Of a DNA stretch of 64,000 nt, positions 17,431-26,808 are shown piece by piece; position 1 is the stretch's first letter; each line of letters opens with the position of its first letter. The notes beneath the pieces are model-generated. The model was given only the letters and a program-made list of their open reading frames with translations. It did no database searches and had not been told where the DNA came from. The translations under genes and the position numbers were made by a program. Source of the stretch: Ancylomarina sp963977525 (GTDB lineage Bacteria; Bacteroidota; Bacteroidia; Bacteroidales; Marinifilaceae); assembly GCA_963977525.1 (NCBI GenBank), contig CAXBPC010000008.1, positions 1 through 64,000 of the forward strand, read 5' to 3'.

Positions 17431-18171
17431 ATGTCAATCACGAAACATATTCCCAATGCCATAACTTGTTTAAATATTTTATCAGGTTGTGTAGCCAGTT
17501 TATTGGCCATTGAAGGTTATCTATTTCCAGCTGCCTTATTAATAATTCTTGCAGCTGTATTCGATTTTATGGATGGCCTGCTTGCTCGCCTACTAGGTGC
17601 TTATTCTGACATGGGAAAAGAACTAGATTCTTTAGCCGATATGCTAAGTTTTGGTTTTGCACCAGCTACCATAGCTTTCTCTTACCTACGATTTGCAGTT
17701 TTAGGAGATTCGGGTGCTGCTTTCACTCCAGAGACGTTGTCTTATTCACAAATAGCAATTTTATTATCTGCCTTTATTATTTCGATCTTTTCAGGACTTC
17801 GATTGGCTAAATTTAATGTGGATACACGTCAAACAACTTCGTTTATTGGTGTACCTACACCAGCAAATGCAATGTTTTGGGCATCATTACCTATAATCCT
17901 TCATTTTGGTGATTACCCAATGATTGAGAGTTTACTTGCAAATCAATGGCTTATCTTAGTCGCAATAATAGTTACTTCTTTACTATTAGTTTCAGAAATA
18001 CCGATGTTTGCACTTAAGGTTAAAAGTCTTAAATGGCAAGAAAATCAAATTCGATATTTATTTCTAATCACTTTAGTTCTTTTAGCAATTCTACTAAAAT
18101 GGTTGGTTATTCCTTTGATTCTATTTGTGTATATCTTCTTCTCTTTAATCGATAATCTGAGAAAGAAATAG
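17431..18171 (+). CDS. pssA: CDP-diacylglycerol--serine O-phosphatidyltransferase
   Basis: 246 residues, a membrane enzyme that makes phosphatidylserine, the precursor of phosphatidylethanolamine. The CDP-alcohol phosphotransferase motif DGx2ARx8Gx3Dx3D is complete, from DGLLAR near residue 47 to DSLAD near 69. Several hydrophobic helices follow, and the C-terminal third is largely membrane-embedded. It uses the product of cdsA, which lies 15 kb away. A strong terminator follows. Confidence 0.95.
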   Translation: MSITKHIPNAITCLNILSGCVASLLAIEGYLFPAALLIILAAVFDFMDGLLARLLGAYSDMGKELDSLADMLSFGFAPATIAFSYLRFAVLGDSGAAFTPETLSYSQIAILLSAFIISIFSGLRLAKFNVDTRQTTSFIGVPTPANAMFWASLPIILHFGDYPMIESLLANQWLILVAIIVTSLLLVSEIPMFALKVKSLKWQENQIRYLFLITLVLLAILLKWLVIPLILFVYIFFSLIDNLRKK

Positions 18172-18190
18172 ATATAGTTTACAATATTAC

Positions 18191-18226
18191 AAAGCCCTCA
18201 TTTTAATTAATGAGGGCTTTTTTTAT
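18191..18226 (+). terminator. Terminator of pssA
   Basis: A 10-bp perfect stem AAAGCCCTCA/TGAGGGCTTT (18191-18200 with 18211-18220), then a run of T. Confidence 0.92.
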
Positions 18227-18550
18227 TTTCACTAATTAATACTACAACTAGACAACACTTCGAATTAATTATGAAATATTGATTCTCCTAAAATGAATAA
18301 ATAAAAGTCTCAGCTCATTCAATATTTAAAGCTATAACACGATAAAAAGGTCTAACTAAAATTCAATATTGAGATTCTATATTAAAAAATATTAGAGGAT
18401 GAACTGTGATTAATTAAGTATAATTTTTAACTTGTAAGACGAGTATAATGATTTAAGCGTTAAATCATTCTGGATTTCTTAAATGAAATCAAGTTTCTTA
18501 TTGAGAATATAGAGATCATATTATATAAAGCATTTGCAAATCATCCTACC
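18227..18550. other. Upstream region of the act-nos run
   Basis: 324 bases of A/T-rich sequence before actA. It must hold the promoter of the respiratory operon, but no exact TAnnTTTG lies at a sensible distance. The nearest resemblance is AGCATTTG about 20 bases before the ATG. No inverted repeat resembling an FNR/CRP box (TTGAT-N4-ATCAA) was found. Confidence 0.5.
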
Positions 18551-19684
18551 ATGAGTAAACTTTGCCTATTCGTTTCTATTGTCTTCTTTTTATTGACAAC
18601 TTCCCCATCGTTTTCCGAGAATCAAAACAACATTGATCACGATAAGTCTGAACACAATTTCTTAGAATCGTCAAAGCAAGGAGAACGCATTTTTAAAGGC
18701 TTAGTACTTACAAAAACAAAACTAAAAGCTTGTATTAGCTGTCACAACTTAAACTATTCAGACACCCTGAATTGGAACCCATCGGCATGGGATATTGCAC
18801 ATAGCTTTGCAGAAAAGAAAACCTCGGATTTTAACACAATAATTAATGAGCCTATCGCTAAAGTCATGTCAGAAGTTCATGCTGACTACCAGTACAGCGA
18901 AGAGGAACTAAATCACATCAAGAGTTACCTTTTAAATTTAAAAGATCATGGTGCTGAGGAGCAAAAACCAACCGCATATAATCTTATTTTATTCTTATTC
19001 CTAGGTTTAATAATTACGCTTGCCATAGTAGACCTATTCTTCACGAAAAAGATAAAGTACAAATTCATCACTATCTTTATATTCATGTTAGCCTTTGGCT
19101 ACCAAGTTAAGATGTTAGGTGAAGATGCAATGGCATTAGGACGTAATCAGGATTACGCCCCTGATCAACCCATAAAATTCTCTCATAAAGTACATGCCAC
19201 AGACAATAAAATAGATTGTAGGTATTGCCATACAGGTGTAGACAATAGTAAGTCAGCTGTTATCCCATCTGCTAATGTTTGTCTCAACTGCCATTCAATA
19301 GTTAGAGAAGGTCGTAACTCAGGCAAATTTGAAATTAATAAAATTCATGCTGCTGTCGAAAATAATAAACCGATAGAGTGGGTCCGTATTCACAAACTTC
19401 CAGATCATGTCTTTTTCAGTCATGCACAGCATGTGAATGTTGGTAAGCGTGAATGCCAAGAATGCCACGGTGAAGTTGAGCAAATGCACATAGTAAAACA
19501 AGTTGAAGACTTGTCGATGGGTTGGTGTCTGGATTGCCATGACAAAACAGCGGTTGATTTCAATTATAACAATTATTACTCAAACACATTTAAAGAACTT
19601 CATCTGAAACTTATAAAAGAGCAGATTGACAGTGTTCGAGTTAAAGATATCGGTGGTAGAGAGTGTGCCCGATGTCATTATTGA
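18551..19684 (+). CDS. actA: Alternative complex III subunit ActA, multihaem cytochrome c
   Basis: 377 residues with a signal peptide. Six CxxCH motifs are present: CISCH at 61-65, then CRYCH, CLNCH, CQECH, CLDCH and CARCH in the C-terminal half. Two hydrophobic segments (about 143-163 and 170-185) separate the first haem site from the other five. The ActA proteins I know from Rhodothermus and Flavobacterium have five haems, so the N-terminal single-haem domain looks like an addition. ActA passes electrons from the ActB FeS clusters to the periplasmic acceptor. It is the first gene of the act-nos run; the last haem motif ends one residue before the stop. Confidence 0.93.
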   Translation: MSKLCLFVSIVFFLLTTSPSFSENQNNIDHDKSEHNFLESSKQGERIFKGLVLTKTKLKACISCHNLNYSDTLNWNPSAWDIAHSFAEKKTSDFNTIINEPIAKVMSEVHADYQYSEEELNHIKSYLLNLKDHGAEEQKPTAYNLILFLFLGLIITLAIVDLFFTKKIKYKFITIFIFMLAFGYQVKMLGEDAMALGRNQDYAPDQPIKFSHKVHATDNKIDCRYCHTGVDNSKSAVIPSANVCLNCHSIVREGRNSGKFEINKIHAAVENNKPIEWVRIHKLPDHVFFSHAQHVNVGKRECQECHGEVEQMHIVKQVEDLSMGWCLDCHDKTAVDFNYNNYYSNTFKELHLKLIKEQIDSVRVKDIGGRECARCHY

Positions 19685-19733
19685 TTTTGACAAAACCTAT
19701 TTACCTAAGGAGCTAACTGAAAAATCACCCAAT

Positions 19734-22682
19734 ATGAAAAAATACTGGAAAAGCCAGCAAGAAAAAAACGAGACTTCTGAAATTAAAAAAGCCAAGCACA
19801 AACCTAAAGGCAATTTGGAACAAGTTCTCGATATTTTTGAGGATGGAACTGCAGAAGCAAAAAGTAATCGTCGAGATTTCTTAAAGCTTTGTGGTTACAG
19901 TTTAGCGATCACAACTGTTTTGTCTAGCTGTGAAAATGCTGTTCAAAAAGCTATTCCATATTTGAATAAACCAGAAGAAATTACGCCTGGTATTGCCAAT
20001 TATTATGCTTCTACCTATATTAATGGGAGTGATTATGCCAGCATATTGGTTAAAACTCGAGAAGGACGACCTATTAAAATTGAAGGAAACAATTTATCAC
20101 CTATAAGTAATGGTGCTTGCTCTGCTCGTGTTCAAGCTTCTGTACTGAGTTTATACGATGTTAGTCGATATAAGAATCCTGAAATAAATCAACAAAAGGT
20201 TTCGTGGGATGAGTTTGACAAGTCAATTTTAAAAGCTTTAGAATCGCAAAAAGAGAATCAACTAGTAATATTAACACCGACCATTTTCAGCCCCTCTACC
20301 CGTAAAGCTATTCAGCATTTTACTAATGCTTATCCAAATATCAAATGGGTTCAATATGATACGCAATCGACTAGTGCAATTTTAAAAGCTCAAAAACTTT
20401 GTTTTGGTAAAGAAGAATTACCTGATTATCGATTCAATAAGGCTAACTTGATTGTTAGTTTCGATGCCGATTTCTTAGGAACATGGCTCAATCCTAGTGA
20501 GTATATCAAAACATATTCAGATACGCGTAAACTTTCGGCATCCACAAATAAAATGTCAAGACACATTCAGTTTGAATCACGAATGAGTTTGACCGGTAGT
20601 AACGCAGATGAAAGACACGCTATAAAACCATCAGAATTAAACTTGCTAATCGCTCAGCTTTATAATGAAATATTGGCATTAAAAGGAACACAAAAATATA
20701 ATACTCCAGAATCAACTCAAACAATTAAAGAGTTAGCAAAAGATCTTATAAAGCAAAAATCAAGTTCATTAGTCGTCTCTGGAAGCCAGGATTTAAATGC
20801 TCAAATCCTTATTAATGCAATCAATTTTGAGCTCGGTAATTTTGATAATACTGTTGGACTAAATACCCCATTACTTAATCATCAAGCTATTGATGAAGAT
20901 ATGGATCAGCTTATAGCTGACCTATCAACAGGGCAAGTAAAAGGCTTAATCTGTTACCACTCCAATCCTGTATTTAATCATCCCGAAGGAGATAAAATAA
21001 AAAAGGCTATTGAATCTCTTCCTTTCAGTTTGTCAATTCATGAGTCGCCAAATGAAACCTCATCATTGATGCAATTTGTTGCGGCTGATAATCATTATTT
21101 GGAAAGTTGGAATGACGCAGAAATCAAAAAGGGTTCGTTCAGTTTAATGCAACCTGCTATTCATCCATTATTTGATACTCGACAATTTCAGGCTTCGCTT
21201 TTAAAATGGTCCGGTCAAGATGTCAATTACCATAAATTTATCATGAAACATTGGGAAGAAACTCTTTTCACAACTCAAACACTTTATACCAATTTTAAAT
21301 CTTACTGGGAACATACTTTACAAGAAGGTATTTTCCAAGTGAAAAACACTAACAAAATAAAATCTGAATTTACTCAAGTCAATATTAAACAGGCTTTCAA
21401 TAAATTGATTCAAAAATCCGGATCAACAAATATAGAACTTCAGGTTTATGAGACAGTTGCTATAGGTAATGGAAGCATGGGTAATAACCCATGGTTACAA
21501 GAAATGCCTGATCCAATAAGTAAAATCTGTTGGGATAACTATCTCAATATTTCACCCAAGCAGGCCAAAGAAATGGGTCTTGAAACAGGAAATATGGTAA
21601 AGCTTAATAACAAGCTTGAGCTACCTGTTTACATTCTTCCAGGACAAGCCTATAATTCGGTATCAATTGCGGTTGGTTATGGTCGTGAGTTATGTGGGAA
21701 AGTGGGCAAAGCAGTCGGATTCAAGATATCAGAATATGCTCATAAGGAATACACAAGTGTGAAACTTGAAAAAATTGAAGGGCATTATGACTATGCAATG
21801 ACTCAGACTCACCATTCAATGGAAGGAAGAGCTATCGTTCGTGAAGCCAATTTAGATGAATACAAGAAGAACCCTAAAGCTGGTAACGACAATAAACAAG
21901 AATATAAGAATGCAGGTATTTATAAAGAACCTGAATTCCCTAATCATCATTGGGGATTAGCTATTGATTTAAATTCTTGTATTGGCTGTGGTGCTTGTAC
22001 AATTGCTTGTCAAGCAGAAAATAATGTGCCAATTGTAGGAAAGAACGAAGTTATTCGAGCTCACGAGATGTCATGGATTCGAATCGATAGATATTTCTCA
22101 GGAAACGATGACAAGCCTGAAGTTGTTTTTCAACCAGTCATGTGTCAACATTGTGATAATGCACCTTGTGAAAATGTTTGTCCTGTTGCAGCAACCAACC
22201 ACAGCAGCGAGGGATTAAACCAAATGATCTACAATAGATGCATTGGAACACGTTACTGCGGAAACAACTGTCCCTATAAAGTAAGACGTTTTAATTGGTT
22301 CGATTATACTAATGCCGATTCAATACCAAATAACCTACATGACCCAGCTGGCATGACATTAGATTTAAGTCGTATGGTGCTTAATCCTGATGTAACCATT
22401 AGGGCCAAAGGTGTTATTGAAAAGTGCTCGATGTGTGTTCAGAGAATACAAGAAGGCAAACTTAATGCGAAGCTTGAAGGACGTAAAGTAAAAGATGGCG
22501 ATATAAAAACGGCTTGCCAACAAACCTGCCCTTCTGGAGCCATCCTTTTCGGTGACTTAAACGACAAGGGTAGTGACTTATTCAAAGTCGCTTCAAGTGA
22601 TAGAAACTACCATTTATTGGAAGAGATTCATACGCTTCCTTCGGTTAGTTATCTAACAAAAATTAGGAACAAAAAGAGTTAA
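19734..22682 (+). CDS. actB: Alternative complex III subunit ActB, FeS and molybdopterin-like protein
   Basis: 982 residues from the ATG at 19734, which leaves 49 bases after actA with an AAGGAG stretch in between. An upstream TTG in the same frame (19626) would overlap actA and is less likely. A Tat-like signal RRDFLKLCG sits at residues 46-54. The large N-terminal domain is molybdopterin-oxidoreductase-like, but ActB proteins bind no Mo. The C-terminal domain has four cysteine motifs: CIGCGACTIAC, CQHCDNAPCENVC, CIGTRYCGNNC and CSMCVQR...CQQTC. The third lacks its second cysteine (Thr), which fits the three [4Fe-4S] plus one [3Fe-4S] clusters known for ActB. Confidence 0.94.
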   Translation: MKKYWKSQQEKNETSEIKKAKHKPKGNLEQVLDIFEDGTAEAKSNRRDFLKLCGYSLAITTVLSSCENAVQKAIPYLNKPEEITPGIANYYASTYINGSDYASILVKTREGRPIKIEGNNLSPISNGACSARVQASVLSLYDVSRYKNPEINQQKVSWDEFDKSILKALESQKENQLVILTPTIFSPSTRKAIQHFTNAYPNIKWVQYDTQSTSAILKAQKLCFGKEELPDYRFNKANLIVSFDADFLGTWLNPSEYIKTYSDTRKLSASTNKMSRHIQFESRMSLTGSNADERHAIKPSELNLLIAQLYNEILALKGTQKYNTPESTQTIKELAKDLIKQKSSSLVVSGSQDLNAQILINAINFELGNFDNTVGLNTPLLNHQAIDEDMDQLIADLSTGQVKGLICYHSNPVFNHPEGDKIKKAIESLPFSLSIHESPNETSSLMQFVAADNHYLESWNDAEIKKGSFSLMQPAIHPLFDTRQFQASLLKWSGQDVNYHKFIMKHWEETLFTTQTLYTNFKSYWEHTLQEGIFQVKNTNKIKSEFTQVNIKQAFNKLIQKSGSTNIELQVYETVAIGNGSMGNNPWLQEMPDPISKICWDNYLNISPKQAKEMGLETGNMVKLNNKLELPVYILPGQAYNSVSIAVGYGRELCGKVGKAVGFKISEYAHKEYTSVKLEKIEGHYDYAMTQTHHSMEGRAIVREANLDEYKKNPKAGNDNKQEYKNAGIYKEPEFPNHHWGLAIDLNSCIGCGACTIACQAENNVPIVGKNEVIRAHEMSWIRIDRYFSGNDDKPEVVFQPVMCQHCDNAPCENVCPVAATNHSSEGLNQMIYNRCIGTRYCGNNCPYKVRRFNWFDYTNADSIPNNLHDPAGMTLDLSRMVLNPDVTIRAKGVIEKCSMCVQRIQEGKLNAKLEGRKVKDGDIKTACQQTCPSGAILFGDLNDKGSDLFKVASSDRNYHLLEEIHTLPSVSYLTKIRNKKS

Positions 22683-22701
22683 ATCACTATAATACTGAGT
22701 T

Positions 22702-24072
22702 ATGTACGTATCTCCAATTCGAGAACCTCTTATAAAGGGAAACAAAACTTATAGCCAAATAACTGCGGATATTGCTGCTCCTATTGAGGGCAAACCTGGG
22801 AAAGCTTGGTATATGGGGCTAACCATAAGTTTATCAGCCATGTTTTTTGGTCTTGCCATGATGGCTTGGACTGTATGGGAAGGTATAGGAACTTGGGGAC
22901 TCAATCGAACCATAGGTTGGGGTTGGGGAATCACCAATTTTGTTTGGTGGGTCGGTATTGGTCATGCTGGAACCTTTATATCTGCTATTCTTTTACTCTT
23001 CAGACAAAAGTGGAGAACAAGTATCAACCGTTCTGCTGAAGCCATGACCATCTTTGCTGTACTATGTGCTGGGCTCTTTCCATTAATTCATATGGGACGT
23101 CCTCTATTGGCATTTTTTGTGTTTCCTTATCCAAATACACGTGGTCTTTGGGTTAATTTCAATTCGCCTCTTTTGTGGGATGTTTTTGCTATTTCGACCT
23201 ACCTTTTAGTATCATTACTTTTTTGGTATATGGGTTTAATCCCTGATATCGGAACCATGAGAGATAGAGTGACATCTAAAGCTAAAAAATACATTTATGG
23301 ACTACTTAGCTTCGGTTGGACTGGATCTGTAAAACATTGGCAGCGCCATGAAAAACTCAGCTTAATATTAGCTGGTTTAGCCGCACCTCTTGTCCTCTCT
23401 GTTCATAGTATAGTAAGTGCTGACTTTGCAACTTCAATTATACCAGGTTGGCATACAACCATCTTTCCACCTTATTTTGTCGCAGGAGCTATTTTCTCAG
23501 GCTTTGCTATGGTACTGACTCTATTGATTGTTACTCGTAAAGTCCTCAATTTGGAAGACTACATCACAGTGGCACATATTGAGTCAATGAATAAGATTAT
23601 AATTGCCACAGGATCAATCGTGGGAATTGCATATATGACCGAACTCTTTATCTCATGGTACTCTGGTGTAGAATATGAGCAATACGCTTTTCTTAATCGA
23701 GCAACAGGACCTTATTGGTGGGCTTATGCCATCATGATGACTTGCAACGTCATATCACCACAATTACTTTGGTTCAGAAAATTGAGACGAAGTCTTGTCT
23801 TTACCTTTATACTATCAATATTCATCAATATTGGAATGTGGTTCGAGCGTTTTGTAATTATCGTAACATCATTACATCGCGACTACCTTCCTTCGAGTTG
23901 GTCCATGTACACCCCAACCATTGTTGAAGTTGGAATCTTCATAGGAACACTCGGCTTATTTTTCTCATGTTTTCTATTATTCATTCGTGTATTTCCTGTG
24001 ATTGCTATTGCTGAGATTAAAACGGTTATTAAAAGCTCAGGAGAAAAAGGACCTAAAAACGAAACGCTATGA
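22702..24072 (+). CDS. actC: Alternative complex III subunit ActC, NrfD-like quinol-binding membrane protein
   Basis: 456 residues with about ten membrane helices, NrfD/PsrC family. It would hold the menaquinol site and hand electrons to ActB. Family traits are visible: WWVGIGHAGTFISAILLLFRQKWRTSINRSAEAM (about 81-115) and HSIVSADFA with GWHTTIFPPYFVAGAIFSG in the second half. It lies 19 bases after actB and overlaps actD by four bases (ATGA). Confidence 0.95.
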   Translation: MYVSPIREPLIKGNKTYSQITADIAAPIEGKPGKAWYMGLTISLSAMFFGLAMMAWTVWEGIGTWGLNRTIGWGWGITNFVWWVGIGHAGTFISAILLLFRQKWRTSINRSAEAMTIFAVLCAGLFPLIHMGRPLLAFFVFPYPNTRGLWVNFNSPLLWDVFAISTYLLVSLLFWYMGLIPDIGTMRDRVTSKAKKYIYGLLSFGWTGSVKHWQRHEKLSLILAGLAAPLVLSVHSIVSADFATSIIPGWHTTIFPPYFVAGAIFSGFAMVLTLLIVTRKVLNLEDYITVAHIESMNKIIIATGSIVGIAYMTELFISWYSGVEYEQYAFLNRATGPYWWAYAIMMTCNVISPQLLWFRKLRRSLVFTFILSIFINIGMWFERFVIIVTSLHRDYLPSSWSMYTPTIVEVGIFIGTLGLFFSCFLLFIRVFPVIAIAEIKTVIKSSGEKGPKNETL

Positions 24073-24587
24073 GAAGATATATATCAGCCTATTTCACAGA
24101 TGAAGAAAATCTTTTAAGGGCAAGTAAAATTCTGATGGAAAAGAAAATATTGATACTCGATGTTTTAACGCCTTTTCCAGTACATGGTTTAGATAAGGTT
24201 TTGGGTTTAAAAGAATCCAAACTACCTATTGTTGGGTTTATTGCAGGTGCAATAGGAACACTTTTTGCTTTTGGTTTTCAAACCTGGGCTTTCGTAGTTG
24301 ATTATCCCCTATTTATTGGAGGCAAGCCTCATTTTGCTATTCCAGCCTTCATCCCCATCACTTTTGAAGTTACCGTCCTATTTGCTGCCTTTGCTATGGT
24401 ATTCGCTTTTCTATTCAGATCTAAATTAGGTTTAGGAGCTAAAAATAAAATTCACGATGAAAGAATAACTGATGATCGTTTTGTAATCATTATTGAGGCA
24501 AATGAAAATGATGAGCACTTTAATAAAGTAAAGGCCATCTTAGAGCAAGAAGAGGCACATGAGATTCAACTCAAAGAGCATAAATAG
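24069..24587 (+). CDS. actD: Alternative complex III subunit ActD (DUF3341)
   Basis: 172 residues. A soluble N-terminal part (about 1-55) holds the typical segment DVLTPFPVHGLD. Two membrane helices follow (about 57-80 and 96-118), then a charged tail. ActD is a structural subunit of the complex without cofactors. Its start overlaps the actC stop, a sign of translational coupling. Confidence 0.93.
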   Translation: MRRYISAYFTDEENLLRASKILMEKKILILDVLTPFPVHGLDKVLGLKESKLPIVGFIAGAIGTLFAFGFQTWAFVVDYPLFIGGKPHFAIPAFIPITFEVTVLFAAFAMVFAFLFRSKLGLGAKNKIHDERITDDRFVIIIEANENDEHFNKVKAILEQEEAHEIQLKEHK

Positions 24588-24608
24588 TTAATTCAAAATC
24601 ATAAGCTG

Positions 24609-25772
24609 ATGAACACGAATTATATCTTATCAAAAAAAACTAAACAGGTATTTTTATCCATTTCTGTTATTGGTATTCTACTGATTGCACTTAGTTTTCT
24701 TTTTGAAAATCCTGGCAGCAAAAATATATGGATGAATGTTCTTCTTAACAATTTATATTTTTTGTTTTTATCTCTTTTTGGAGCTTTATTTATAGCAATA
24801 CATAAAATTGCCCATTCTGGATGGCATGTGAGCTTAAAACGAATACCTGAAGCTTTAAGTACTTTCCTTCCCTATTCAGCGGCACTTATGTTCTTGCTAA
24901 TTTTTGGCATGCACGATTTGTATCACTGGTCACATCACGATCTTCATGATCCAATAATTGAAGGAAAATCAGCCTATCTTAATTTGCCTTTTTTCTTTAT
25001 TAGAATGGCTGTCTATTTTGCAGGTTGGATAGGTCTAAGTTATTTGCTTCGCAAAAATTCAATTTCTCAGGATTTATCTGATGACTACAAATTCCACAAA
25101 CAAGGTAAGACTTTAGCAGCCCTATTCATGGCATTCTTTGCTATTACTAGTTCTACAATGAGCTGGGACTGGATTATGTCAGTTGACCCACATTGGTTTA
25201 GTACCTTATTTGGATGGTATGTCTTTATAGGTCTCTTTGTTTCAGGCATAGCAGCATTTATTCTAATAATAGCGTTATTAAAATCACAAGGCTATATCGA
25301 ATTTGTAAACAAGGAACACCTTCATGATTTAGGTAAATACCTTTTCGGATTTAGTATTTTCTGGATGTACCTCTGGTTTTTCCAATACATGTTAATTTGG
25401 TATAGCCATATTCCTGAGGAAACAGTTTATTTCGCTCAACGCCTGAATGGTTTCCCCATCCTATTTTTCGCTATTCTTGTTCTAAATTTCGTATTTCCAT
25501 TCTTGGCTTTAATGACTAGGAATTCAAAACGTAATATCAAATGGTTAGCCATGGTTGCTACTGTGGTTCTTATAGGTCAGTGGCTGAATATTTATCTCAT
25601 GCTAAGTCCTGGTATTTTGGGAGAAACAGCTAAGATTGGTCTCATTGAGGTTGGCTGTGCCTGTTTATACTTGGGCGGCTTTCTATTTGTCGTATTCAAC
25701 ACTCTTACGAAGAAACCATTATTATGCAAAAATGATCCTTTCCTTGAAGAAAGTTTTCATTACGAAACCTAA
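24609..25772 (+). CDS. actF: Alternative complex III subunit ActF, NrfD-like membrane protein
   Basis: 387 residues with about ten membrane helices. It is the second NrfD-related subunit of the complex and is not thought to bind quinol. IHKIAHSGWHVSLKRIPEAL, SSTMSWDWIMSVDPHWFSTLFGWY and QYMLIWYSHIPEE are typical of ActF. The gene order here is A-B-C-D-F-E, whereas Rhodothermus has A-B-C-D-E-F. Confidence 0.93.
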   Translation: MNTNYILSKKTKQVFLSISVIGILLIALSFLFENPGSKNIWMNVLLNNLYFLFLSLFGALFIAIHKIAHSGWHVSLKRIPEALSTFLPYSAALMFLLIFGMHDLYHWSHHDLHDPIIEGKSAYLNLPFFFIRMAVYFAGWIGLSYLLRKNSISQDLSDDYKFHKQGKTLAALFMAFFAITSSTMSWDWIMSVDPHWFSTLFGWYVFIGLFVSGIAAFILIIALLKSQGYIEFVNKEHLHDLGKYLFGFSIFWMYLWFFQYMLIWYSHIPEETVYFAQRLNGFPILFFAILVLNFVFPFLALMTRNSKRNIKWLAMVATVVLIGQWLNIYLMLSPGILGETAKIGLIEVGCACLYLGGFLFVVFNTLTKKPLLCKNDPFLEESFHYET

Positions 25773-25795
25773 ACTCCTCATAAAAAGTACATATT

Positions 25796-26773
25796 ATGCT
25801 TAAATCTGCTAAACATATAAGTCTATTCATTTTTACTTTCATCATTCTCTCTGCTTGTGATAGAGATAGAAACCATCCTGGTCATTCCTATTTTCCAGAT
25901 ATGGTAGACTCAAGAGCTTATGAAAGCTATACGGCAAATCCAAACTTTGCTGATAGCTTAACAGCTCGCTTGCCTGTGAAAGGAACAATTCCCAGAGGAA
26001 TCATACCTTTTGATTTTGAGAAAACCTTAGAAGATAGAGCTCTGGCAGGGCAAATCTTTTTCAATCCAGAAAAGATGAAACTGAAAGACGTTAAAGAGGG
26101 TAAAAAGCTTTATAAAGTTTTCTGCTACAACTGTCATGGACTAAAAGGGAATGGTATGGGCTACTTATTTACAAGTGACCGATTCACTTATCAACCTGCT
26201 AGTTTAATATCAGATAAGATGATGAACGCTTCACGAGGAGAATTTTTCCATGTTGTTACACTTGGTTACGGCATAATGGGGGCTCATGGTTCACAAATTA
26301 CACCCGAAGACAGATGGAAGATTATTGAATATATCAAAGTTAAACTTCAAGGAAAAAAACTGGGAGAACGTACCATATCAGTTGTTGACGATAGTCCTAA
26401 AGAGAGTACTACTGACTTTGAAGCTCGTCTAGCTAAGTTATACCCAAATCAAAAAGGAGTTGGCCCTGTTAAGACATTAAGACTAGGAATTATTAATAAT
26501 GAAATGGCAGAAGAAGGACAAAAAATATACAAGCAAATGTGTAGCAGCTGCCACAAACCAACCAAACGCTATATCGGTCCAGCTCCAATAGGAATTCTAG
26601 AAAGAAGAACACCAGAATGGATTATGAATATGATTCTTAATCCTGAAGAAATGGTTGCAAATGATCCTATTGCCAAAGAGTTATTAGGTCGATATTTATC
26701 ACCTATGGCCGATCAAAATTTAACTGAAGAAGAAGCACGAAAAGTCCTAGAATACTTTAGAACAATAAAGTAA
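25796..26773 (+). CDS. actE: Alternative complex III subunit ActE with an extra C-terminal cytochrome c domain
   Basis: 325 residues, a lipoprotein (lipobox LSAC, C21). The first cytochrome domain has CYNCH at 110-114 and a possible Met ligand near M161 (GYGIMGAHG), as in ordinary single-haem ActE. A second class I cytochrome domain from about 235 to the end has CSSCH at 249-253 and the likely Met ligand in SPMADQN. This second domain resembles, from memory, the small cytochromes encoded next to nosZ in Bacteroidota. The stop is 35 bases before nosZ with no terminator, so it is probably in the same transcript and may donate electrons to NosZ. Confidence 0.9.
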   Translation: MLKSAKHISLFIFTFIILSACDRDRNHPGHSYFPDMVDSRAYESYTANPNFADSLTARLPVKGTIPRGIIPFDFEKTLEDRALAGQIFFNPEKMKLKDVKEGKKLYKVFCYNCHGLKGNGMGYLFTSDRFTYQPASLISDKMMNASRGEFFHVVTLGYGIMGAHGSQITPEDRWKIIEYIKVKLQGKKLGERTISVVDDSPKESTTDFEARLAKLYPNQKGVGPVKTLRLGIINNEMAEEGQKIYKQMCSSCHKPTKRYIGPAPIGILERRTPEWIMNMILNPEEMVANDPIAKELLGRYLSPMADQNLTEEEARKVLEYFRTIK

Positions 26774-26808
26774 TATAATCCCAATTTAATAACCTATAAA
26801 TTAATGAA

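Noticed and set aside
19626..19733. Longer ActB start at a TTG overlapping actA
   Set aside because: The extra 36 residues match no ActB start I know, and the ATG at 19734 has an AAGGAG stretch upstream and starts with the expected MKKYW.
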